A stretch of DNA of 64,000 nucleotides from Rhizobium sp. NFR07 (GCF_900111905.1 NZ_FOKM01000008.1:216242-280241), one strand, 5' to 3'; shown: positions 28,687-38,682, numbered from the stretch's first letter. Translations and numbers: made by a program. Notes: generated by a model from the sequence alone, not told the origin.

Positions 28687-30792
28687 TTATCCCGCCCGCA
28701 GGAAGCGGATCGCCTCGTCGCGGCGGTGCAGGTAGAGCAGCGCCCGCACCGCCTCTCCTCGCTCGCTCGTCAGGTCTGGATCGCGATCCAACAGATAAGT
28801 CGCGTCTTTACGGGCGATCTCCAAAAGGTCGGCATGAGCCGCGAGGCTTGCAATCCTGAAGCCCGGCGTGCCGGACTGGCGGGTGCCAAGCAGCTCGCCT
28901 TCGCCGCGCAGTTTCAGGTCTTCCTCGGCAATCAGGAACCCGTCCTCGCTGTCGCGCAGGATCGAAAGCCGCGCATGGCCGGTTTCGCTCAAGGGGCCCT
29001 TGTAGAGCAGGATACAGGTCGAAGCCTCGTCGCCACGACCGACACGGCCGCGCAGCTGATGCAGCTGGGCAAGCCCGAATCGTTCGGCATGTTCGATCAC
29101 CATGATCGTCGCATCCGGCACATCGACGCCGACTTCGACCACGGTCGTTGCCACCAGCATGCGGATTTCGCCTGTCTTGAACGCGTTCATCACCGCGTCC
29201 TTTTCCGGCCCCGCCATCCGGCCGTGCACGAGGCCGACATTCTTGGTCCCGAGTTCCCGCGCCAGCACCGCATGCCGCTCTTCAGCCGACATCAGCTCCG
29301 AGACGTCGGATTCCTCCACTAGCGGGCAGATCCAGTAGGCCTTCTTGCCTTCTGCCACCGCACTTCTCAGCCGCCCGACGATGTCGCCGATCCGCTCGGT
29401 CGGAACGGTCACCGTTTGGATCGGTTTGCGGCCGGCAGGCTTTTCCGTGAGCTTCGACACATCCATGTCGCCAAATGCCGCCAGCACGAGCGTGCGGGGG
29501 ATCGGCGTCGCGGTCATCACAAGCATGTGTGGCGAGATGCCCTTGGCGGTCAGCCTGAGACGCTGATGGACGCCGAAGCGATGCTGCTCATCGACCACCG
29601 CCATCATTAGGTTGCTGTAGCTGACCGTATCCTGGAACAGCGCGTGCGTACCGATGACGATCTGCGCTTCGCCCGAAGCGATCCGCTCTATAATCTGTTC
29701 GCGCTCGCGCCCCTTGGTCCGGCCGGTCAGCAGTTCGGCAGAGACACCGGCAGCGCCCGCAAGCTTCGAGATCGTTGCGAAATGCTGACGTGCTAGGATT
29801 TCCGTTGGAGCCATCAGCACGGCCTGGCCGCCGGCCTCGATGGCCGCCGCCATGGAGAGCAGCGCCACCAGCGTCTTGCCGGCACCGACATCGCCCTGCA
29901 GCAGCCGCAGCATCCGGTCTTCGCCGGCCATGTCCTTGGTGATGTCGTCGATGGCAGCCTTCTGGCTCGGCGTCAGCGAGAAGGGCAGGGCCGCGACGAT
30001 GCGCGCGGCAAGATCGCCCTTCACCCGGATCGGCTGGCCCGGCACCTTGCGGATCTTCTGGCGCACCAGGGCAAGCGACACCTGTCCGGCAAGAAATTCG
30101 TCGTAAGCCAGACGCCGGCGAGCCGGCGCATTCGGATCGATATCCTTCTCGTCCTCCGGCTCATGCAGGTGCCTGAACGCCTCCGAGACGGACGGGAAAC
30201 TCTGTTTCTGCGTCAGCGCCGCATCCGCCCATTCGGGAAAATCCGGCAGCCGCTCGACGGCGCCTTCGATCACCTTGCGCAAGGTCTTCGGTGAAAGCCC
30301 GGCGGTGAGCGGATAGACCGGCTCCACCAGCGCGAGGTTCTGCGCCTCCGAGACTTTCACCATGAAATCCGGATGGATCATCGAGGCGCGACCGTTGAAC
30401 CAGTCGACCTTCCCGCTCACCAGTACCTGTTCGTCGATCGGCAGCGATTTCTGTAGCCAGTCGCCCTTGGCGCGGAAGAAAGTCAGAGCCAACTCGCCTG
30501 TCTCGTCGTGCAGGAAGACGCGATAAGGCTGGTTGGTACCGCGTGCCGGCGGCTGGTGGCGGTCGACGCGTCCCTCGATGGTGACGATCGACCCTTGCGG
30601 CGCCAGCGCGATGCCCGGCCGGTTGCGCCGGTCGATCAGTGAATAGGGCGCATGGAAGAGCAGGTCGACGACGCGGCAGTCCTCCACATCCTCGCGGCCC
30701 GTCACTTTCACGATCAGATCGGCGATCTTCGGGCCGACACCGGGCAGCGACGAGATGGAGGCAAACAGCGGATCGAGTATGGCAGGGCGCAT
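28687..30792 (-). CDS. recG: ATP-dependent DNA helicase RecG
   Basis: 701 residues. The N-terminal wedge/OB domain (about 60-150) is followed by helicase motifs: LTPSQKAAIDDI, Walker A GDVGAGKT at about 300, the DEAD-like box VVDEQHRFGV, TATPIPRT, and C-terminal VHGRMAGPEKD and QLRGRVGRG. RecG reverses stalled forks and branch-migrates Holliday junctions. Divergent from sdhE-mfd. Confidence 0.96.
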   Translation of the reverse strand: MRPAILDPLFASISSLPGVGPKIADLIVKVTGREDVEDCRVVDLLFHAPYSLIDRRNRPGIALAPQGSIVTIEGRVDRHQPPARGTNQPYRVFLHDETGELALTFFRAKGDWLQKSLPIDEQVLVSGKVDWFNGRASMIHPDFMVKVSEAQNLALVEPVYPLTAGLSPKTLRKVIEGAVERLPDFPEWADAALTQKQSFPSVSEAFRHLHEPEDEKDIDPNAPARRRLAYDEFLAGQVSLALVRQKIRKVPGQPIRVKGDLAARIVAALPFSLTPSQKAAIDDITKDMAGEDRMLRLLQGDVGAGKTLVALLSMAAAIEAGGQAVLMAPTEILARQHFATISKLAGAAGVSAELLTGRTKGREREQIIERIASGEAQIVIGTHALFQDTVSYSNLMMAVVDEQHRFGVHQRLRLTAKGISPHMLVMTATPIPRTLVLAAFGDMDVSKLTEKPAGRKPIQTVTVPTERIGDIVGRLRSAVAEGKKAYWICPLVEESDVSELMSAEERHAVLARELGTKNVGLVHGRMAGPEKDAVMNAFKTGEIRMLVATTVVEVGVDVPDATIMVIEHAERFGLAQLHQLRGRVGRGDEASTCILLYKGPLSETGHARLSILRDSEDGFLIAEEDLKLRGEGELLGTRQSGTPGFRIASLAAHADLLEIARKDATYLLDRDPDLTSERGEAVRALLYLHRRDEAIRFLRAG

Positions 30793-30883
30793 GACCGGCT
30801 AAATGGGGCAAGTTTTGCCCATTTGGCAAGGTGACGTGGGCCGAAAACAATCCTATATGAACCGCAAAACAGGGACTTGCATC

Positions 30884-31207
30884 ATGACAGGACTTGCGCG
30901 CACCAGCGCGGATCTCGACCCGCGCCGCAGGCGCATCCTCTACCGCTGCTGGCATCGCGGCATCCGCGAAATGGACCTCGTCTTCGGCAGTTTCGCCGAG
31001 GCCGAGATTTCCAGGCTTTCCGATCAGGAGCTCGACGAGTTCGAGGCGATCATGGGTGAGGATGATCATGACCTGCATGCCTGGATCACCGGCGCCCGCC
31101 CACTTCCCGGGGAGCGCGATACGCCGCTGTTCGCCCGTGTTGCAGCCTACAGGCCGGATTTCGATCCCGTTACCGAAGCCTCGCTGAAAGAGAAACTCGG
31201 CCAATGA
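30884..31207 (+). CDS. sdhE: FAD assembly factor SdhE
   Basis: 107 residues, DUF339/Sdh5/YgfY family. The flavinylation motif RGxxE is present as HRGIREMD, with LSDQELDEFEAIM further on. SdhE helps attach FAD to the succinate dehydrogenase flavoprotein. ATG 30884 was chosen; an ATG nine codons upstream is possible. Its stop overlaps the mfd start (ATGA), so the two are translationally coupled. Confidence 0.88.
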   Translation: MTGLARTSADLDPRRRRILYRCWHRGIREMDLVFGSFAEAEISRLSDQELDEFEAIMGEDDHDLHAWITGARPLPGERDTPLFARVAAYRPDFDPVTEASLKEKLGQ

Positions 31208-34200
31208 TTTCCGGATTTGACGCGAAGAAGATCGCGGCCGCTTCGACCCCGCTGACCATCGGCAGCGTGCCGCCCGGCATGGAGCCGCTGCTGCTGGCGG
31301 AACTCGCGCGCTCCGGCCAGTCGGTCGCCTATGTTCTCTCCGACGGCCAGCGCATGCCGGATCTGGAACAGATGCTCTCCTTCGTCGCGCCGGAAATCCC
31401 GGTCCTGAGCCTGCCGGCCTGGGACTGTCTGCCTTATGACCGCGTCTCGCCCAGTGCCGATGTCTCCGCAAGGAGACTGTCGGCGCTTTCCGGCTTGATC
31501 GCCCATGCGAAGAAACCGCATCCCGCGATCGTGCTCGTCACGGTCAACGCCATGCTGCAAAAAATCGCCCCGGCGGAGATCATAGAAAGCCTCGCGTTTT
31601 CGGCCAAGCCCGGCAACCAGATCCGCATGGACGACATCGCTGCCCGACTGGAGCGCAACGGCTTCGACCGCGTCTCGACGGTCCGCGAAGTCGGCGAATT
31701 CGCCGTGCGCGGCGGCATTCTCGACGTCTTCGTGCCGGGCACGGAAGAGCCGGTCCGCCTCGATTTCTTCGGGGATACGCTGGAAAGCATCCGCTCCTTT
31801 GATCCGGCCAGCCAGCGCACCACGGGCCAGGCCCGCTCCCTTGACCTGAACCCGATGAGCGAAGTGACGCTGACGCCCGACACGATCAGCCGCTTCCGCA
31901 AGAACTATCTCTCGCTCTTCGGCGCCGCCACCCGCGACGACGCGCTCTATCAGGCCGTCTCCGAAGGCCGCCGTTATGCCGGCATGGAACACTGGCTGCC
32001 GCTTTTCTACGACAAGCTGGATACCGCCTTCGATTATCTCGCCGGTTTTCGGATCGTCACCGATCACACGGCCAGAGAGGCCGCAGCCGAGCGCTCCAAG
32101 CTGGTCATCGACTACTTTGAAGCCCGCCGCGATCAAGGCAGCCAGGGCAAGGGTGCGGCCGCGCAGGCGACGCCCTACAAGCCGGTCTCCCCCGGCCAGC
32201 TCTATCTCGACGGCAAGGCTTTCGCGTCGGCGCTCGACGACGTCGCAGCACTGCGGCTGACCCCATTTAACGAGATGGATGCAGCAGGTCGCCCAGTGGT
32301 GACACTTGACGCCCACACCGGTCCTCGCTGGGCAAAAAGCCAGGCGGAAGCGGGCGCGGAGACGCAAGATCGCGATGAACGCGTCAATGTCTTCGATCTC
32401 GTCGTCAAGCATATTGCCGACAAGCGAGCCGAAGGAACGAAAGTTCTTGTGACCGGCTGGTCCGCCGGTTCGCTCGATCGCCTCCTCCAGGTGCTCGACG
32501 AGCGAGGCCTGAAGCGGATCAGGCAGATCGACAAGCTGGCCGATCTCGACAAGCTGGATAAGGGCGAGGCGGCGTCCGCCGTGATGAGCCTCGAGGCCGG
32601 TTTCGAGACCGGCAACATGGCCGTCATCGGCGAGCAGGACATTTTGGGCGACCGCATGGTCCGCCGCGGCAAGCGGCGCAAGCGCGGCGCCGACTTCCTC
32701 ACCGAAGTGGCGGGCCTCGACGAAGGCTCGCTTGTCGTCCATGCCGAACACGGCATCGGCAAGTTCGTCGGCCTCGTGACGATCGAGGCTGCCGGTGCGC
32801 CTCGCGCCTGCCTCGAACTGCATTATGCCGACCAGGCAAAACTCTTCCTGCCGGTCGAAAATATCGACCTTCTCTCCCGTTACGGTTCGGATGCGGCAGA
32901 AGCTAATCTAGACCGTCTCGGCGGCGGCGCATGGCAGGCCCGCAAGGCCAAGCTCAAGAAACGCCTGCTCGACATGGCGGGTGATCTCATCCGCATTGCC
33001 GCCACCCGCATGGTGCGCAAGGCACCGGTTCTGGCGACGCCCGAAGGTCTCTACGATGAGTTCGCCGCCCGTTTTCCCTATGACGAGACGGAAGACCAGG
33101 AAAACGCCATCGAATCCGTGCGCGAGGATCTCGCCGCCGGCCGACCGATGGATCGCCTCGTCTGCGGTGACGTCGGTTTCGGCAAGACGGAAGTGGCGCT
33201 CCGCGCCGCCTTCTTCGCCGCCATGAACGGCGCGCAGGTCGCAGTCGTCGTGCCGACCACGCTTCTGTCCCGCCAGCATTTCAAGACCTTCACCGATCGC
33301 TTCCGCGGTCTGCCGATCAGGATCGCCCAGGCCTCGCGCCTCGTGTCGTCAAAGGAACTGGCCCAGACGAAGAAGGACATTGCCGATGGCAAGGTCGATA
33401 TCGTCGTCGGCACCCACGCGCTGCTCGGCGCCGGCATCCAGTTCGCCAATTTGAGCCTGCTCATCATCGACGAGGAGCAGCACTTCGGCGTGAAGCACAA
33501 GGAGCGGCTGAAGGATCTGAAGACCGATGTCCACGTCCTGACGCTCTCGGCCACGCCGATCCCCCGCACGCTGCAGCTTGCCATGACCGGTGTTCGCGAG
33601 CTGTCGCTGATCACCACCCCGCCGGTCGACCGCATGGCGGTCCGCACCTTCATCTCGCCCTTCGATCCGCTGGTCATCCGCGAGACGCTGATGCGCGAGC
33701 ATTATCGCGGCGGCCAGAGTTTTTATGTCTGCCCCCGGCTGGCGGACCTTGCCGATATCCAGGCCTTCCTCCAGTCCGACGTGCCGGAACTGAAGGTCGC
33801 GGTCGCCCACGGCCAGATGGCGGCGGGCGAGCTGGAAGACATCATGAATGCCTTCTACGACGGCAAATACGACGTGCTCCTGTCGACCACCATCGTCGAA
33901 TCCGGTCTCGACGTTCCGACCGCCAATACGCTGATCGTCCACCGCGCCGATATGTTCGGTCTCGCCCAGCTCTACCAGCTGCGCGGCCGCGTCGGCCGGT
34001 CGAAGGTGAGGGCGTTCGCGCTCTTCACCCTGCCGGTCAACAAGACGCTGACCCAGATGGCCGAACGCCGCCTCAAGGTCCTGCAGTCGCTCGACACACT
34101 CGGCGCCGGCTTCCAGCTCGCAAGCCACGATCTCGACATCCGCGGCGCCGGCAATCTGCTCGGCGAAGAACAGTCCGGCCATATCAAGGAAGTCGGCTTC

Positions 34201-34722
34201 GAGCTCTACCAGCAGATGCTGGAAGAGGCGGTCGCCGAAGTGAAGGGCGAGGACGAGATCGTCGATACCGGCTGGTCGCCGCAGATTTCCGTCGGCATCA
34301 CCACGATGATCCCGGAAAACTACGTGCCGGATCTCCACCTGCGCATGGGCCTTTATCGCCGTCTCGGCGAGGTGCAGGAGTTGGCGGAAATCGACGGCTT
34401 CGGCGCCGAAATGGTCGACCGCTTCGGCCCGATGCCGCCTGAAGTGCAGAACCTGCTCAAGGTCGTCTACATCAAGTCGCTCTGCCGCAAGGCCAATGTC
34501 GAAAAGGTCGATGCCGGTCCGAAGGGCGTCGTCATCGCCTTCCGCGACAAGCAGTTCCCCAACCCGGCCAATCTTGTGGGCTATATCGCCAAGCAGGGTT
34601 CGCTGGCCAAGATCAGGCCGGACCAGAGCATCTTCCTCAACCGCGACCTGCCGACACCGACCAAGCGGCTCCAGGCTGCGGCGCAGATCATGACGCAGAT
34701 GGCGGAACTGGCGAAGGGCTGA
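31204..34722 (+). CDS. mfd: Transcription-repair coupling factor Mfd
   Basis: 1172 residues. Order: UvrB-like N-terminal modules, RNA-polymerase-interacting domain around 500-560 (VVHAEHGIGKFVGL), RecG-like translocase with Walker A GDVGFGKTE at about 655 and IDEEQHFGV at about 755, then a TRCF C-terminal domain. Mfd removes stalled RNA polymerase at lesions and recruits UvrA, whose gene is also in this window. Starts inside the sdhE stop codon. Confidence 0.97.
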   Translation: MISGFDAKKIAAASTPLTIGSVPPGMEPLLLAELARSGQSVAYVLSDGQRMPDLEQMLSFVAPEIPVLSLPAWDCLPYDRVSPSADVSARRLSALSGLIAHAKKPHPAIVLVTVNAMLQKIAPAEIIESLAFSAKPGNQIRMDDIAARLERNGFDRVSTVREVGEFAVRGGILDVFVPGTEEPVRLDFFGDTLESIRSFDPASQRTTGQARSLDLNPMSEVTLTPDTISRFRKNYLSLFGAATRDDALYQAVSEGRRYAGMEHWLPLFYDKLDTAFDYLAGFRIVTDHTAREAAAERSKLVIDYFEARRDQGSQGKGAAAQATPYKPVSPGQLYLDGKAFASALDDVAALRLTPFNEMDAAGRPVVTLDAHTGPRWAKSQAEAGAETQDRDERVNVFDLVVKHIADKRAEGTKVLVTGWSAGSLDRLLQVLDERGLKRIRQIDKLADLDKLDKGEAASAVMSLEAGFETGNMAVIGEQDILGDRMVRRGKRRKRGADFLTEVAGLDEGSLVVHAEHGIGKFVGLVTIEAAGAPRACLELHYADQAKLFLPVENIDLLSRYGSDAAEANLDRLGGGAWQARKAKLKKRLLDMAGDLIRIAATRMVRKAPVLATPEGLYDEFAARFPYDETEDQENAIESVREDLAAGRPMDRLVCGDVGFGKTEVALRAAFFAAMNGAQVAVVVPTTLLSRQHFKTFTDRFRGLPIRIAQASRLVSSKELAQTKKDIADGKVDIVVGTHALLGAGIQFANLSLLIIDEEQHFGVKHKERLKDLKTDVHVLTLSATPIPRTLQLAMTGVRELSLITTPPVDRMAVRTFISPFDPLVIRETLMREHYRGGQSFYVCPRLADLADIQAFLQSDVPELKVAVAHGQMAAGELEDIMNAFYDGKYDVLLSTTIVESGLDVPTANTLIVHRADMFGLAQLYQLRGRVGRSKVRAFALFTLPVNKTLTQMAERRLKVLQSLDTLGAGFQLASHDLDIRGAGNLLGEEQSGHIKEVGFELYQQMLEEAVAEVKGEDEIVDTGWSPQISVGITTMIPENYVPDLHLRMGLYRRLGEVQELAEIDGFGAEMVDRFGPMPPEVQNLLKVVYIKSLCRKANVEKVDAGPKGVVIAFRDKQFPNPANLVGYIAKQGSLAKIRPDQSIFLNRDLPTPTKRLQAAAQIMTQMAELAKG

Positions 34723-34763
34723 GTTTCAAGATGTGCAGGAGAGGTCTCCGACGACCTTTCCTC

Positions 34764-34896
34764 CCTCATTCCTGTGCTCGTCACAGGAATCCAGTCCGCC
34801 CAAGTCCTTGGGCGCGGAAGACTCTTTAACTAGATGCATCTTTCACGGCGCAGACGCGCCGTGGCTGCATTCCTCTGACGAGTACAGGAAATGATG
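34764..34896. repeat. Palindromic interspersed repeat, copy 2
   Basis: The left arm CCTCATTCCTGTGCTCGTCA (from 34764) and the degenerate right arm up to 34896 pair like the copy at 21496-21612; both have a CAGACGCG core and a CCCAAGTCYTTGGGC mini-palindrome. It sits between mfd and the convergent transporter gene. Confidence 0.72.
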
Positions 34897-34931
34897 GTGC
34901 ACAGGGCTTCTGCCCCAAGCAAAAGCGACAC

Positions 34932-35873
34932 TTAGGGCTTCCCATCCCCATCTTCCGGCGCCATCACCGCCGCGGCCTGGGCATCCGTTCCCACCGCTGG
35001 CGGAAGCGGCGTGCCGCGGACCCGTTCGCGGATCAGCGTCAGCATGCCGGAGCCGATGATCAGCAGGATCCCGACCAGCATCCAGGCATCGATGCCGTCG
35101 CCGAAGACGAGGTAACCGAAGGCAACGGCCCAGAGCATCTGGCTGTATTGGATGGGACCGATCATCGAGGCCGGTATGTAGGTTGCCGCATACATGGTCA
35201 GGATCGCAGCGAGCGCTGCGAGAAGTCCATAGCCGGCGAGCCAGCCCCATTGCATCGCCGTCGGCGTCTCAAAGCCAGGCAGGGCCAACGCACCGCAGAC
35301 GATCAGGGTACCGAGCACGCCGGCACCGTAAAGCGAGATGTTCTTTTCCGATGGACCCATGGCGCGGAAAACTACGATCGAGATCGCGCCGCTCAGGCCG
35401 CCGAAGACGGCGCCGAGATGGCCGATCGAAAGTTCGCGGAAACCGGGACGCAGCACAACCATGACGCCGATGAAACCGATGACCACGGCCGCCCAACGGC
35501 GATAGCCCACCTGCTCCTTCAGAAAGATCACCGACATGATGGTGACGAAGGAGGGGAGCAGGAAGATCAGCGCGAAGGCCTCGGCCATAGAAAGATGGGT
35601 AAAGGCGGTGACACTGCCGATCGTACCGCCTGCCTGGGCGACGAAACGCAGCAGCCAGAGCGGGCGGTTGGTCGTGCGCACGATATCGCCCCAGCGATCG
35701 CCCTTTTTCATGATGAAGGGCAGGCCGACCAGGCAGAAGACGGCGCCGAGGAAGGAAGACTGATAGGGGCTGAGCTGCCCCTCGATGAGCTTCACGCTCG
35801 CATCACTCCACGCATAGGCGGCAAAGGCCGCAAAGGCGAGGAGGACACCCTTGACTGTCTGGTCTTTTTGCAC
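34932..35873 (-). CDS. EamA/DMT-family transporter
   Basis: 313 residues, about ten helices in two EamA repeats, drug/metabolite transporter superfamily. Landmarks: FAAYAWSDASVKL in helix 1, HLSMAEAFALIFLLPSFVTIMSVIFLKEQ in the first repeat, and QYSQMLWAVAFGYLVFGDGID in the second. Exporters of this type move amino acids, nucleosides or other metabolites; the substrate is unknown. GTG start. Downstream of the DsbA-like gene by 20 nt. Confidence 0.85.
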   Translation of the reverse strand: MQKDQTVKGVLLAFAAFAAYAWSDASVKLIEGQLSPYQSSFLGAVFCLVGLPFIMKKGDRWGDIVRTTNRPLWLLRFVAQAGGTIGSVTAFTHLSMAEAFALIFLLPSFVTIMSVIFLKEQVGYRRWAAVVIGFIGVMVVLRPGFRELSIGHLGAVFGGLSGAISIVVFRAMGPSEKNISLYGAGVLGTLIVCGALALPGFETPTAMQWGWLAGYGLLAALAAILTMYAATYIPASMIGPIQYSQMLWAVAFGYLVFGDGIDAWMLVGILLIIGSGMLTLIRERVRGTPLPPAVGTDAQAAAVMAPEDGDGKP

Positions 35874-35893
35874 GGACGAGGCTTTCTAGAAAA

Positions 35894-36565
35894 TCAGATC
35901 ATGCCCTTGCGGGCTTCGGCCTTGAGTTGGGCAATTTCACGAAGGGCATTGGAAAGCACGTCGGGCGTCTGCGCGCCGCTTATCGCATATTGCCCGTCGA
36001 CGATGAAGAACGGCACGCCGTTGACACCCATCTGCTGCGCCGCATCGATCTCGCCAAGCACCGTATCCTTGTCCGCATCGGTCGCGAGCAGGTTCTCGAC
36101 CAGCTTGCGGTCCATGCCGCTCGCCTCGGCGATATCGGCAAGCACCGCGTGATCGCCGATATTCCGGCCTTCTTCGAAATTCGCCTTGAACAGCGCGGTT
36201 GCCGCGCGATCCTGGATCTCGCGGCCTTCGACGCCTGCCCAATGCAGCAGGCGATGCGCGTCGAGCGTGTTCGGGCCGATCTTGATCGCTGCGAAATCAT
36301 AGTGGATGCCGACTTCTGCGCCGAGCTGCGTCAGCATCTCGTGGCCGCGTGTGACCGCTTCCGCTCCGCCGAGCTTGGCTTCCAGATAGGCCTTCTGGTC
36401 GACGCCTTCCGCCGGGATGTCCGGATTGAGCCGGTAGGGACGCCAGTTCACGTCGACGCCGATCTCGTCCTGAACCTCGGCAATCGCAAGCTCCAGACGG
36501 GCTTTGCCGAGATAGCACCAGGGGCAGACGACGTCCGAGACGATGTCGATTGTGACGCGCTCCAT
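35894..36565 (-). CDS. DsbA/FrnE-family thiol oxidoreductase
   Basis: 223 residues. The active site CPWC is at 14-17 in DIVSDVVCPWCYLGK, and the cis-Pro loop is GVNGVPFFIVD. There is no signal peptide, so it is cytoplasmic like FrnE and 2-hydroxychromene-2-carboxylate isomerase relatives. FrnE-type proteins are linked to disulfide chemistry under oxidative stress. It lies between the EamA and peptide-binding protein genes on the same strand. Confidence 0.88.
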   Translation of the reverse strand: MERVTIDIVSDVVCPWCYLGKARLELAIAEVQDEIGVDVNWRPYRLNPDIPAEGVDQKAYLEAKLGGAEAVTRGHEMLTQLGAEVGIHYDFAAIKIGPNTLDAHRLLHWAGVEGREIQDRAATALFKANFEEGRNIGDHAVLADIAEASGMDRKLVENLLATDADKDTVLGEIDAAQQMGVNGVPFFIVDGQYAISGAQTPDVLSNALREIAQLKAEARKGMI

Positions 36566-36598
36566 GGCGGCTTCCTTCGTATCGAGAGTTTGCAGGTG

Positions 36599-38404
36599 TT
36601 ATTTCGCCCGGCTGTCCCACCAGGTGTTGAGCTGGTAGCCGTAGAGCGGCAGAGTTTCGGGATATCTTATATAGCTGCGCCGCGCCACCCACTGATCGGC
36701 GACATGATAGAGCGGCACCATGTAGTGGCCGGAAAGCAGCAGTCGATCATAGGCACGTACGGTCGCCTGGAAATCCTCGTCGGATCGCGCCGTCAGCATC
36801 GTCTCGATCAGCCTGTCGATATCCGGATCAGCGGTGCCGGCGAAGTTGAAGCTTCCCTGCCGGTCGCGCGATGCCGATCCCCAGCGGCCGATCTGCTCGA
36901 TCCCCGGCGAGAGCGAGGAGGGATAGGATTTCACGATCATGTCGTAGTCGAAGGCAGCCGATCTCTGCTGATACTGCGCATCGTCCACCGTGCGGATGCG
37001 CATGTCGACACCGATCAGCCTGAGCGTGCGCTGATAGGCGATCGCGAGCTTCTCCTGGTCGATGCTCTGCGTCATCACTTCGAAGCTCAACACCCGGCCG
37101 GCGTCGTCCGACATCCGGCCATTCTTGATTCGGTAGCCGGCTTTGCCGAGAAGATCGACGGCCTGCTTCAGTACATCGCGGTCGACACCCGATCCGTCTG
37201 TCTTCGCAATCCGATAGGTCCCGTCGAGCATGCTCGGTTCGATCCGCTTGCTTGCTTCGCCGAGAATCCGCAGTTCGCGCTCGTCGGCAGGCTTGCCGAG
37301 CGAGGTGAGGGGGGAACCCTGCCAGAAACTCTCGGTGCGCGTATAGGCATTTTCGAACAGATTGCGGTTGGCCCATTCGAAATCGAAGGCGAGCGACAGT
37401 CCGGCGCGAATGTTGCCGTCGGAAAACAGCGGCCGCCGCGTGTTGAAGACAAAGCCGAGCATGCCGGTCGGCAGCTGCGGCGTAAACGCGTCCTGCACCA
37501 CGTCGCCGTTACGCACGGCCGGAAAATCATAGGCTCTTGCCCAATGGGTCGGACTGCCGTCGAGATAAATGTCGAGCGCGCCCTTCTTGAAGGCCTCGAA
37601 CATCGTGCTTTCCTGCAGGAAATATTCGATCGAGATCTGGTCGTAATTGTCGAAGCCGATCTTGGCCGGGATATTTCCGCCCCAGTAATCCGGATTGCGC
37701 TCGTAGACGATGCGCTCGCCCGGTGAGACCGACTTGATTCGGTAGGGGCCGGACCCGATCGGCGGCTTCAGCGTCGACTGGTCGAACGAATCGGCGTCGA
37801 TCGCGTGTTTCGGCAGTATCGGCGTCGAACTGGCAAGGATCATCGGAAATTCCCGGTCGACCTTGTCGTTGAAGGTAAAGCGGACGCTTCTTTCGCCCAC
37901 CTTTTCCATCTTCTCGACCGGCGTGAGCCGCGTAGAAAACGGAATGCGGCCCTTTTCCTTCAAGAGTTCGAACGTGAAAATCACGTCGTCGGCGGTCACC
38001 GGCTGACCATCCGACCATTTTGCCCTGGGGTTGAGGTTGAACTGGATGAAGCTGCGCTCGTCATTCATTTCGACGCTTTCGGCCAGCAGACCGTAAAGCG
38101 TGAATGGCTCGTTGCTGGAACGCGTCATCAGCGGTTCGTAGAGAAGGTGACCGAAGATCGTGTCCCACAGGCCGCGGGCGGTCGTGCGCATGCTTTTCAG
38201 GACAAACGGGTTGAGGCTGTCGAACGTGCCGACGACCCCATAGCGCACTGCGCCGCCCTTCTTGGCCGCCGGATCGATATAGTCCAGATGGCGATAATCC
38301 GCAGGCAGGTTCGGCGTGCCGTGCATGGCAATCCCGTGCAGTGGCGCCGCGGCGAGTGACAGCGGCATCAAGGCCGCGATCAAGAAGATGGAAAGACGCC
38401 TCAT
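36599..38404 (-). CDS. Family 5 extracellular solute-binding protein (peptide/opine type)
   Basis: 601 residues with a signal peptide (MRRLSIFLIAALMPLSLAAA). SBP_bac_5 features: GTFDSLNPFVLKS, FNLNPRAKWSDGQPVTADDVIFTFE, and GSGPYRIKSVSPGERIVYERNPDYWGG. Such proteins bind oligopeptides, microcins, opines or similar ligands for ABC import. No permease or ATPase genes are next to it, so it is an orphan here. I chose ATG 38402-38404 rather than one six codons upstream, because it gives a normal signal peptide. Confidence 0.88.
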   Translation of the reverse strand: MRRLSIFLIAALMPLSLAAAPLHGIAMHGTPNLPADYRHLDYIDPAAKKGGAVRYGVVGTFDSLNPFVLKSMRTTARGLWDTIFGHLLYEPLMTRSSNEPFTLYGLLAESVEMNDERSFIQFNLNPRAKWSDGQPVTADDVIFTFELLKEKGRIPFSTRLTPVEKMEKVGERSVRFTFNDKVDREFPMILASSTPILPKHAIDADSFDQSTLKPPIGSGPYRIKSVSPGERIVYERNPDYWGGNIPAKIGFDNYDQISIEYFLQESTMFEAFKKGALDIYLDGSPTHWARAYDFPAVRNGDVVQDAFTPQLPTGMLGFVFNTRRPLFSDGNIRAGLSLAFDFEWANRNLFENAYTRTESFWQGSPLTSLGKPADERELRILGEASKRIEPSMLDGTYRIAKTDGSGVDRDVLKQAVDLLGKAGYRIKNGRMSDDAGRVLSFEVMTQSIDQEKLAIAYQRTLRLIGVDMRIRTVDDAQYQQRSAAFDYDMIVKSYPSSLSPGIEQIGRWGSASRDRQGSFNFAGTADPDIDRLIETMLTARSDEDFQATVRAYDRLLLSGHYMVPLYHVADQWVARRSYIRYPETLPLYGYQLNTWWDSRAK

Positions 38405-38552
38405 GAGAACCCTGATACGCATCGCTGATTCGCTGCAAATTATCCCAGTCTATGCCTGCGACCAACCATCAGGACCATACAAAAACATGGCATTACTACC
38501 GGTATCGGCGTTCAAATCTGTATTGAGGGGCTGGATATCGAAACTATGGCGA

Positions 38553-38600
38553 TGTAACAGGTGGGTTACAGAGCGGGTCATTCAAATGCCTCATTTGAAT
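38553..38600. promoter_or_regulatory. Two adjacent palindromes upstream of the IalB gene
   Basis: TGTAAC (38553-38558) and GTTACA (38565-38570) with a 6-nt spacer, then ATTCAAATG (38580-38588) and CATTTGAAT (38592-38600) with a 3-nt spacer. Both are perfect. They lie in the 278-nt region between the divergent binding-protein and IalB genes, so they are candidate regulator sites. I do not recognise the regulators. Confidence 0.5.
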
Positions 38601-38682
38601 CTCAGGTGACACATCAGTAGGACGCCCCGAGGCGTGGAAGGCATCTGCCCCATGCGAGGGTTTTCAGGAGACGGATCTCGTT

